Assembly (NCBI GenBank): GCA_031270875.1
Contig: JAISXC010000192.1
Coordinates: 1-6,637, forward strand
Direction: 5' to 3'
From: Desulfovibrio sp.
GTDB lineage: Bacteria > Desulfobacterota > Desulfovibrionia > Desulfovibrionales > Desulfovibrionaceae
Length of the DNA: 6,637 bases
The translations under genes were made by a program, and so were the position numbers. This document shows, piece by piece, positions 1-5,341 of the stretch; position 1 is the first letter of the stretch; the number at the start of each line of letters is the position of its first letter. Under the pieces are notes generated by a model that saw only the letters and a list, made by a program, of their open reading frames with translations, ran no database searches and was not told the DNA's origin.

Positions 1-156
1 AAGGCGGCTGATTCCCTTGCTCTATGCTTTTATCCTGATTATTCGTCTTTATGCAGCAATTCCATAAAATTGTCCAAACAGCGAGGCGGCTTAGCCGCCC
101 AAGGGTAAAAGGCGGAAAACCCCTTGCCCTTATCGTCGGAGCAGGCGGGCTTCACG
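1..156. other. Non-coding flank downstream of the FGE/VR fragment
   Basis: I see no supportable gene here. Read on the minus strand it follows the stop codon of the FGE/VR fragment. It contains one GC-rich hairpin (85-99) and a tiny open frame (MELLHKDE, then stop) that is too short to call. In a complete DGR the template repeat and reverse transcriptase often follow the target gene, but no A-rich (AAC-rich) copy of the variable region occurs in these bases. Any such element would lie beyond the left edge. Confidence 0.6.
85..99 (-). other. GC-rich hairpin downstream of the variable region
   Basis: Perfect inverted repeat GGCGGC-TTA-GCCGCC, a 6-bp stem with a 3-nt loop, about 58 nt after the stop codon of the FGE/VR fragment. 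On the minus strand it is followed by TCGCTGTTTGG, a poor U-tract, so it is at best a weak terminator. Some DGRs carry a short GC-rich hairpin/cruciform downstream of the variable region that helps homing. This one is farther from the VR (about 140 nt) and shorter than the described examples, so that role is only a possibility. Confidence 0.35.
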
Positions 157-528
157 TCATTCCGCTCCCCTCTGGGTCGCTCCATGCCGTTCGCCGCGCT
201 TGTTCTCCTTGCCTGCTATTGCGGCCAGCCGGAAACCGAAGTAGCGGTAGCGGTAGCGGGAGCCCGGCGAGTCGTAGTTGCGGTAGGCCGAGCGGCAGCA
301 CCTCGCGGAGAAGTCCCAACTGCCGCCCCGTATCACGCGGTTCGAGCCGGAGGACGGACCCTTGGGATCAGTGCCGGGAGAATCGGAGTAATACCGTTGC
401 TCCCCATCTCTGGAGCGTTTTCGCTTTGCAATTGCTTCATTACGAGGGGTACGTCGAAAATACACCGGAAGCTCAGGTTCGAGACGGGATAACGCGCGAA
501 AATCCATCTGAAATGCCGCCCGCTCCAT
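157..528 (-). CDS. Truncated FGE/SUMF1-like (C-type-lectin-fold) protein carrying a DGR-type variable region; likely remnant of a DGR target gene
   Basis: The ORF has 123 residues from the ATG at 528-526, which overlaps the kinase stop as TGATG; a TTG one codon upstream is also in frame. Residues about 46-102 match the C-terminal end of FGE-sulfatase/SUMF1 domains: YYSDSPGTDPKGPSSGSNRV, then RGGSW, CRSAYR and GFRLA in the usual order. An intact domain is roughly 200-280 residues and has a GNVWEW-like motif before this part. Here residues 1-45 are basic and show no such homology, so the gene looks 5'-truncated or fused to unrelated DNA. The segment between RGGSW and GFRLA is almost entirely NNC codons at the positions usually diversified in DGR targets. 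FGE-fold DGR proteins are thought to bind ligands or partners through this surface rather than act as enzymes. The tail after GFRLA (21 residues) is polar and basic. Only a weak AAAGG precedes the ATG, so any translation may depend on coupling to the kinase. It could be an expressed small protein or a dead fragment. Confidence 0.6.
   Translation of the reverse strand: MERAAFQMDFRALSRLEPELPVYFRRTPRNEAIAKRKRSRDGEQRYYSDSPGTDPKGPSSGSNRVIRGGSWDFSARCCRSAYRNYDSPGSRYRYRYFGFRLAAIAGKENKRGERHGATQRGAE
235..324 (-). other. Candidate DGR variable region (VR)
   Basis: Runs from about RVIRGGSW to FGFRLA. Variable-looking codons in order are GAC, TTC, TCC, TGC, TAC, AAC, TAC, GAC, TCC, TAC, TAC, TAC and TTC: all end in C and differ only at the first two bases. 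That is the footprint expected when AAC codons of a template repeat are copied by a DGR reverse transcriptase that misincorporates opposite adenine. The scaffold codons between them (GCG AGG, TGC CGC TCG GCC, TCG CCG GGC, GGT TTC CGG CTG GCC) contain few adenines and match the conserved FGE frame. Template and reverse transcriptase are not in the window, so this rests on codon pattern and fold motif only. Confidence 0.65.
241..258 (-). repeat. Hexanucleotide tandem repeat, (CGCTAC)x3 on the coding strand
   Basis: Three perfect copies of GTAGCG on the plus strand, encoding Arg-Tyr-Arg-Tyr-Arg-Tyr in the VR immediately before FGFRLA. The stretch between SPGSR and GFRL appears one or two residues longer than the common FGE-type VR pattern, which would fit an in-frame slippage gain of one unit. 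That length comparison is from memory of the family. Confidence 0.7.
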
Positions 529-3500
529 CAATCGGGCGCTTTGGCAGCAGGACGCAAATACTTGCGCAGTTGTTCAAGAACGGCATCCAAATCCAAGGGC
601 TTGCCCACATGCCCGTTCATGCCGGCCTTGAGAGATTTTTCGATGTCTTCCCGAAACACGTTGGCAGTCATGGCGATGATGGGTATCCTCCTGGCGGAGG
701 ACAGGTCCAGCGCGCGGATTTGTCGCGTGGCCTCGTAGCCGCCCATTTCCGGCATTTGCACGTCCATGAAGATCATGGCGTACTTTTCGGGCGAGTCGCG
801 GAACATCCGCACAGCCTCGACACCGTTTTCCGCGCAGTCGATGGCCAGCCGCGTTGGCTCCAGAAGCGCCAGAACAATCTCCCGGTTGATTTCCACATCT
901 TCGGCCAGCAAAATGTGGAATCCTTCAAAAATATCCGTGCGCGTTCGCTCCGTCTGCCGTGCGATCAGGTTGTCCGCGCCAAGACATTCATTGATCATGT
1001 CGGTTATGGTGGAAGGAAAAAGTGGTTTGGGCAGAAACTTGTCCACACCCGCGCTCTTCGCCTCAGGCTCAATGGCTCTCCACTCTGTTGAGTAAATCAT
1101 AATAACAACAGAATGTTCGGGGTAGAATGTTTTTATGGCGCGAGTCAATTCAATGCCGCCCATATCGGGCATTTTCCAGTCCACAAAATATAGGTCGAAC
1201 GTGCCGCTTTCTTCTATCAGCGAGAGGGCTTCCCCGCCGCTTGCGGCGACAGCGCAGTTAATGCCGAACTGCCGCGCGATTTCCTGAAAATATTCCCGCA
1301 CTGTCAACTCGTCGTCCACAGCCAGGATGCGGATATTTTCCCAATGCACGCCGGGGCGCAGCAAGCTGTTCTTTCCCTCTTCGCCTCGTTTAAGCCGCAC
1401 CGTGAAGGCGAACGTGGATCCCTGTCCGGGCGTGGATTCAATCCATATCTTCCCGTCCATCATCTCCACGATACGCCTGGAAATGGCAAGCCCGAGACCG
1501 GTTCCGCCAAATTTGCGCGAGGTGCTGTTTTCCGCCTGCTGAAAGGGGGTGAATAGGCACGACTGCTGTTCCTGGGTGAGGCCGATCCCCGTATCTGCCA
1601 CTTCAATGCGTATGATGCACGAATCGTTGTCCTCTCTCTCGAAATGCGCGTTCAGGCTGACGGCGCCATGCTCCGGCGTGAATTTCACCGCATTGCTCAG
1701 TAGATTGGTAATCACCTGAGCCAGCCGCTGGTCGTCGCCGATCAGCGTGCGGGGGATATTTTTGTCGATGAAAACGGTAACTGTCTGCTTTTTCTTGTCC
1801 ACGGGGAAATTGATGATGCTGACCACCCTCTGGAGCATCTTTTCAAAGTTGAACTCTTCCGGCGAAAGTTCGAACTTGTTCGCCTCTATTTTCGACATGT
1901 CCAGAATGTCGTTGATGATCCCAAGCAGATGGTTCGAGGCGTCTTCGATCTTCATCAGGCAGTAATTTTTTCGCTCTATGTCGGACGCGCTTTTGCCGAT
2001 GGCGGTCATACCGATGACGGCATTCATGGGCGTTCGTATCTCGTGGCTCATGTTCGCCAGAAAATCGCTTTTTGCGCGGCTGGCCGTTTCCGCCGCCGTA
2101 AGAGCGTCTTGCAGTTCGCGTTGCAAGGTTATCATCTCGGTGATGTCGTCCGTACTGCCGACCACGCCCGCTATTTCACCCTGGCTGTCCCATATGGGCA
2201 TTGTGCGCAAATGGAACATACGGCCGTCAATGTCGCTGATCCAGTCCTGCGCGCCGAAGGAAAAAGTTTGCTCTACCCGTTCAATAATGTCCAGATGCCT
2301 GTTTTTTTCTCTGGCGATCTCCAGGCGTTTCCCTTCCAAAAATGCTGGGGTGACGCCGATTTTCTTCAGGTACAGGCCATTGAAAGTCGTGATGATGCCG
2401 TTTTTGTCGACGCTCCAGATAACTCCGGAGTAATTGCTGATGACCGCCGTGAGCGTTGCGACGGTACGCCGGATGTTTTGCGCCATTTCGTCGCGCAGTA
2501 TGGAATTGACGACGAGCAGACTCCATGAGCGCAGGGTGTTTTCTTCCGCGTCGGAGAAAGAACGCATGGAGTGGCAATCGTCAAAACCGACGAAACCCCA
2601 GAAGATCTCTTGCAGAAAGACCGGGATGATCAGAATGGATTGAACGCGGAACAACAAAAAATGGGCGTGCTCGGCTTCCGAAAAAGCGTCAATGGGGCCG
2701 TTGATGCACTTGCCGGAGGAGAGCAGTTCCCCCCAAGATGGAAGCGTGTCCTGATACGCGAATTCCGGCGCTCCGCCCCAGCGCAACGAGGCGTCCCGCG
2801 CCCATTCATGACAGTGCGTGTAATAGAGTTTTCCGTCGTCTTTTCTGATATTCCGCCACACACACACGCGGTCGACGTTCACATGGGGGGCGACTATCGC
2901 TATGGCGAGGTCAAGAGCATCGCTCAGGCTCCCGGTATGCGACAGCATGAGCGCCGCCGCGCTGTTCACGGCGTGCAAAAGCTGGTCCTGCGCTGTAATT
3001 TCCTCCGTGCGCTCCCGCACAATGCGCTCAAGCCGCCTCTTCTCGTACCGCTTGCGCAGGAACGTAATGACAAGAAGGAACAGGGTGCACAGCAGCAGGC
3101 CGAAGGTGCCGATCAGCCAGGGTACCCGCGCTTTGGCGAGTTTGGCGTTGTGGTCGAACACTTTGTGCGTCCAGCGGGCCGTGATGTTGGCGGTGTCGAT
3201 GATGTGCAACGCCTTGTCCACAATGGAACGCAGCAGGGCTTCGCGCGGATGAAAGCCGAAGGAGGACGCGAAGGGGCGGTTGAAGATGATGTTGGCTTTG
3301 TAGCCAGTTTTTTCCTGGTAGTTCGTCAGGCTGAGGAGCAGGTTTTGCGTCGCCATCACCAAATCCGCCTCCCCGCGCTCCAGGGCGGCGAACGCCTCTG
3401 CATTGCTGCCGTATTTCATTGTGAACGCATGATCCGGGAACCATGTTCGGAATAATTCGCTGTACGCTGTGTCCTGAATAAGCCCTATTCTGGCATAACG

Positions 3501-4793
3501 GATTTCGCTGATGTCGAGATAGCGGAAATCGGCTTTGGACAGTAGCGCGTAATAATCAATCAGGGTCGGCCTGTTCGTCCACAGGAAACGTCCCTCGCGT
3601 TCCTGCGTGCGGATGAGTTCGGTGATCATGGCAACTTCGCCCTTCTCAAGCCGCTGTAAAATTACAGGCCATTCGGCATGCGGATCGTTGGCGCACTCGA
3701 AAGACAGACCGGAGAGCGCCTCCATCTCCCGCAGCACGTCAATGGCGATACCCTGCCACTGCTTCTCCTGATTGTTATAAAAACTGAGCGGGTAATTGTC
3801 GTATTCGGCGGCGAAAGGCACGGATTTTCCCTGTGCGGCATGCTTCCGAATGTAGGCCTGTTCTTCCTCGCTGAGTTGCATGAAAAACTTGTGCCTCCGG
3901 TAGCGCTGTTGCCCGTGGATGTACAGCGTGGATAAATGGCGCGTGCCACCGTTGCGCAACGCTTTTTGCGTGATGGAGACGATCGGCGCCAGCTCCGGGT
4001 TTTGCGTCGCAAGGGAAACCGGTCCGTAGATCAGCGGAAAAAAATCTTCGGCGATCACGTCATCGTAAGCGTCGAAAGCGGCTTCGGCGATGCCTTCTTC
4101 AAAAAAGGCGTCCGCTTCCCCAGATTTGAGCATGCGATAGGCCGTGCCGTAATTGTCGACGGAAACAGCATGAAACTTTTCCTCAATAAGCGGAGCAACC
4201 TGATTGAGGGTGGTTGTGCCGTCCAGAAACGCGTAGCGCAAAGGGCGCGTTGCCGCTATTTTCGTGAGAGATTCACTGCCCCGGATCCGCATGAACTTGA
4301 TGGACCGCGTTGCTATGGCCTCGGTCATGAAATAGATTTTGCGGCGTTCCTCCGTGGCCGTCAGTTCTCCGGTAAAATCAATGCGTTTGCCCGCAAGGCC
4401 AGCCAGAAGTTCGTCCCATTCATACAGCACGGGGACAAAGGGAATACCGAACAATTCCGTCAGCCAGCCGCACAGCAGGGCGGCATAGCCGTCAACCTCG
4501 CCGTTTTTGTCGAGAAAAGCCTCTGTGCTCGGGTTCACCCCGTAGACGAACGCCTTCTTTTGCCTGCGCAAGACGTCGACGGCGCTGATTTCGTCCTCCG
4601 TCACACCCGGAATGTCCAGATACGAGGCAGGACCGGCCGAAGTGGCCGTCGCGTGCCGGGGCAGTTCATCTCGGCAACCTGCTAGACACAGCAAGGAGAG
4701 GACGACGAAGACCGCGCCACAGATGAGCGATGATAGAGGACGGGCGCCGCACAGCCGAATCCAGCGAAGCGCTGGTATTGGGGATAGTGCCAT
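528..4793 (-). CDS. BvgS/EvgS-like hybrid sensor histidine kinase: two periplasmic SBP domains, GAF, PAS, HisKA, HATPase_c, two receivers
   Basis: A 1421-residue membrane sensor kinase that should bind a small periplasmic ligand and start a His-Asp phosphorelay. Approximate domains: signal peptide with lipobox LAGC (Cys40); two bacterial extracellular solute-binding family 3 domains (78-295 and 323-545); a membrane span at 558-580 followed by basic residues; a coiled linker; GAF (605-765); PAS/PAC (780-885, ending GSTDDITE); HisKA with NMSHEIRTPMN (His917); HATPase_c with N-box Asn1030/Asn1034, G1 DTGIG (1067-1071) and G2 GGTGLGL (1096-1102); REC1 (acidic Asp1160/1161, phospho-acceptor Asp1205 in VDWKMPD, Ser1235, Lys1256); REC2 (Glu1298/Asp1299, Asp1344 in MDVQMPEMGG, Thr1376, Lys1398). 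All catalytic residues are present. There is no HPt domain, unlike BvgS itself, so a separate HPt protein is probably needed to pass phosphate on. No HAMP domain is seen. The ATG has a strong GGAGGT site 8 nt upstream. The start region lies inside an out-of-frame IS110 remnant, and the n-region of the signal peptide is unusually long. No other Met occurs before residue 156. The ligand and target genes cannot be read from the sequence. Confidence 0.95.
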   Translation of the reverse strand: MALSPIPALRWIRLCGARPLSSLICGAVFVVLSLLCLAGCRDELPRHATATSAGPASYLDIPGVTEDEISAVDVLRRQKKAFVYGVNPSTEAFLDKNGEVDGYAALLCGWLTELFGIPFVPVLYEWDELLAGLAGKRIDFTGELTATEERRKIYFMTEAIATRSIKFMRIRGSESLTKIAATRPLRYAFLDGTTTLNQVAPLIEEKFHAVSVDNYGTAYRMLKSGEADAFFEEGIAEAAFDAYDDVIAEDFFPLIYGPVSLATQNPELAPIVSITQKALRNGGTRHLSTLYIHGQQRYRRHKFFMQLSEEEQAYIRKHAAQGKSVPFAAEYDNYPLSFYNNQEKQWQGIAIDVLREMEALSGLSFECANDPHAEWPVILQRLEKGEVAMITELIRTQEREGRFLWTNRPTLIDYYALLSKADFRYLDISEIRYARIGLIQDTAYSELFRTWFPDHAFTMKYGSNAEAFAALERGEADLVMATQNLLLSLTNYQEKTGYKANIIFNRPFASSFGFHPREALLRSIVDKALHIIDTANITARWTHKVFDHNAKLAKARVPWLIGTFGLLLCTLFLLVITFLRKRYEKRRLERIVRERTEEITAQDQLLHAVNSAAALMLSHTGSLSDALDLAIAIVAPHVNVDRVCVWRNIRKDDGKLYYTHCHEWARDASLRWGGAPEFAYQDTLPSWGELLSSGKCINGPIDAFSEAEHAHFLLFRVQSILIIPVFLQEIFWGFVGFDDCHSMRSFSDAEENTLRSWSLLVVNSILRDEMAQNIRRTVATLTAVISNYSGVIWSVDKNGIITTFNGLYLKKIGVTPAFLEGKRLEIAREKNRHLDIIERVEQTFSFGAQDWISDIDGRMFHLRTMPIWDSQGEIAGVVGSTDDITEMITLQRELQDALTAAETASRAKSDFLANMSHEIRTPMNAVIGMTAIGKSASDIERKNYCLMKIEDASNHLLGIINDILDMSKIEANKFELSPEEFNFEKMLQRVVSIINFPVDKKKQTVTVFIDKNIPRTLIGDDQRLAQVITNLLSNAVKFTPEHGAVSLNAHFEREDNDSCIIRIEVADTGIGLTQEQQSCLFTPFQQAENSTSRKFGGTGLGLAISRRIVEMMDGKIWIESTPGQGSTFAFTVRLKRGEEGKNSLLRPGVHWENIRILAVDDELTVREYFQEIARQFGINCAVAASGGEALSLIEESGTFDLYFVDWKMPDMGGIELTRAIKTFYPEHSVVIMIYSTEWRAIEPEAKSAGVDKFLPKPLFPSTITDMINECLGADNLIARQTERTRTDIFEGFHILLAEDVEINREIVLALLEPTRLAIDCAENGVEAVRMFRDSPEKYAMIFMDVQMPEMGGYEATRQIRALDLSSARRIPIIAMTANVFREDIEKSLKAGMNGHVGKPLDLDAVLEQLRKYLRPAAKAPD

Positions 4794-4886
4794 AGCGCCT
4801 CACCTCCTCATTCCCGCTGGCGTACGCAAGACAAATACTGGCTTTATAGACGTCCATCCCGACATAGCGTACTGTTTTGTTTTCAT
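4743..4886 (-). pseudogene. 5' remnant of an IS110-family transposase (RuvC-like DEDD type), frameshifted and truncated
   Basis: In one minus-strand frame the DNA reads KTVRYVGMDVYKASI, then EEVRRYGTIPNTSASLD and SAVRR. This is the characteristic N-terminus of IS110-family transposases, in which the Asp of GMDV is the first catalytic acid of the RuvC-like DEDD domain. The family member is about 300-420 residues; only about 45 remain, and homology stops near 4743 where the kinase signal-peptide sequence takes over. The natural start appears to be the ATG at 4886-4884 behind GGGAGAGG, but it is now out of frame. The DNA after it reads AAAACAAAACAG, and adding one A would restore M-K-N-K-T-V-R-Y. 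It is therefore dead as a transposase. The remnant overlaps the first ~17 kinase codons in another frame and supplies that gene's ribosome binding site and start codon. Confidence 0.75.
4794..4809 (-). promoter_or_regulatory. Ribosome binding site of the hybrid kinase, derived from transposase coding DNA
   Basis: GAGGAGGTGA lies 8 nt (from the end of GGAGGT) before the kinase ATG, a near-ideal Shine-Dalgarno site and spacing. The same bases encode Asn-Glu-Glu-Val-Arg-Arg of the IS110 remnant. It supports the 4793 start. I looked for a sigma-70 promoter between 5007 and 4810 on the minus strand and found no convincing -35/-10 pair; TATAAA near 4840 lacks a matching -35. Confidence 0.7.
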
Positions 4887-4960
4887 GGTCTGCCTCTCCC
4901 GGTTGTGGCGCTGTGCCGTTTTTCTCGGCATAACCCACGTGTTGCGGAATTAGGCAGACC
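4887..4960 (-). ncRNA. Nested stem-loop element before the IS110 remnant; possible bridge-RNA-like or 5'-UTR structure
   Basis: An 8-bp perfect inverted repeat, GGTCTGCC (4960-4953) and GGCAGACC (4894-4887), encloses further stems: GTGG/CCAC (4938-4935 with 4908-4905) and TGCCG/CGGCA (4930-4926 with 4918-4914) around a 7-nt loop. The two stretches between stems form internal loops. The 3' arm overlaps the transposase Shine-Dalgarno (GGGAGAGG, 4900-4893) and abuts its ATG. IS110-group elements are known to encode a structured bridge RNA in the non-coding end upstream of the transposase, and this position fits. The element is short for that, so it may be a truncated piece or a simple translation-control hairpin. 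On the plus strand it is followed by six T, so it could also act as a terminator in that direction. Confidence 0.35.
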
Positions 4961-5007
4961 TTTTTTCATCAATGATGGGAACGCCCCGCCTCTGCGGCGC
5001 GAATAAC

Positions 5008-5040
5008 AAAAAGGCCCTGTCTCCTGAAGAAAACAGGGCC
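5008..5040 (-). terminator. Rho-independent terminator (distal of two)
   Basis: Perfect 8-bp stem GGCCCTGT/ACAGGGCC (5040-5033 with 5020-5013), 12-nt loop, followed on the minus strand by TTTTTG. Orientation suits transcription coming from the relaxase side, and it would shield the kinase from that transcript. Confidence 0.8.
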
Positions 5041-5118
5041 GGAATGAAACGGCAAAACCGCGCTGGCTCTGGAAAAAAGCGCGTTACTTGGCGGTGTTAC
5101 TGTGCGTGTGGTGTGTGC

Positions 5119-5149
5119 AAAAATCAGGCCGAAACCGCTGGTTTCAGCC
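5119..5149 (-). terminator. Rho-independent terminator (proximal of two)
   Basis: Minus strand GGCTGAAACC-AGC-GGTTTCGGCC: a 10-bp stem with one G-U pair and a 3-nt loop, then TGATTTTTGC. It lies about 190 nt after the relaxase stop. With the stem-loop at 5008-5040 it makes a tandem stop at the end of the relaxase transcript. Confidence 0.65.
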
Positions 5150-5341
5150 CGCTTGTCCATTTCCTGCCGGAAACGGAAACTTTTTCGCACTCGAACTTTC
5201 ATGCAACCCGCCTGAAGCAGAGGGCTCAACATCACCGGAAAGTCACACGAAAGACACAATGAACGCATATATATCCATTTGAGACGCAAAAGGCAAGAAG
5301 TTTTTCAAAATTTTTCTGAAAGAATATATCGCGCGGATCTA

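Larger units (their letters stand above)
4961..5341. other. Intergenic spacer between relaxase and IS110 remnant/kinase
   Basis: No gene is supported in these 381 bases. They hold two minus-strand intrinsic terminators (5008-5040 and 5119-5149) and an AT-rich stretch at about 5256-5345 next to the relaxase stop codon. A 106-codon minus-strand frame (5289-4969) crosses both terminators and resembles nothing I know. Confidence 0.6.

Noticed and set aside
25..72. Short minus-strand frame MELLHKDE as the start of a downstream DGR accessory gene
   Set aside because: It stops after eight codons; no continuing frame with a ribosome binding site is visible before the left edge.
51..1091. 346-codon plus-strand open frame across the left end
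   Set aside because: It is antisense to the FGE/VR fragment and the kinase receiver domains, has no family resemblance, and its low-complexity SGSGSGSPASRS part is the antisense of the VR.
2571..3455. 294-codon plus-strand open frame
   Set aside because: Lies wholly antisense to well-conserved kinase domains (second SBP, membrane span, GAF); no recognizable domain.
4612..4953. 113-codon plus-strand frame over the kinase start
   Set aside because: Antisense shadow of the kinase N-terminus and the IS110 remnant.
4800..5007. Sigma-70 promoter for the kinase
   Set aside because: TATAAA (near 4840) and TTGATG (near 4970) occur, but no pair with acceptable sequence and 16-18 nt spacing was found.
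4969..5289. 106-codon minus-strand frame between relaxase and IS110 remnant
   Set aside because: Runs through two intrinsic terminators, has no good ribosome binding site or recognizable motif.
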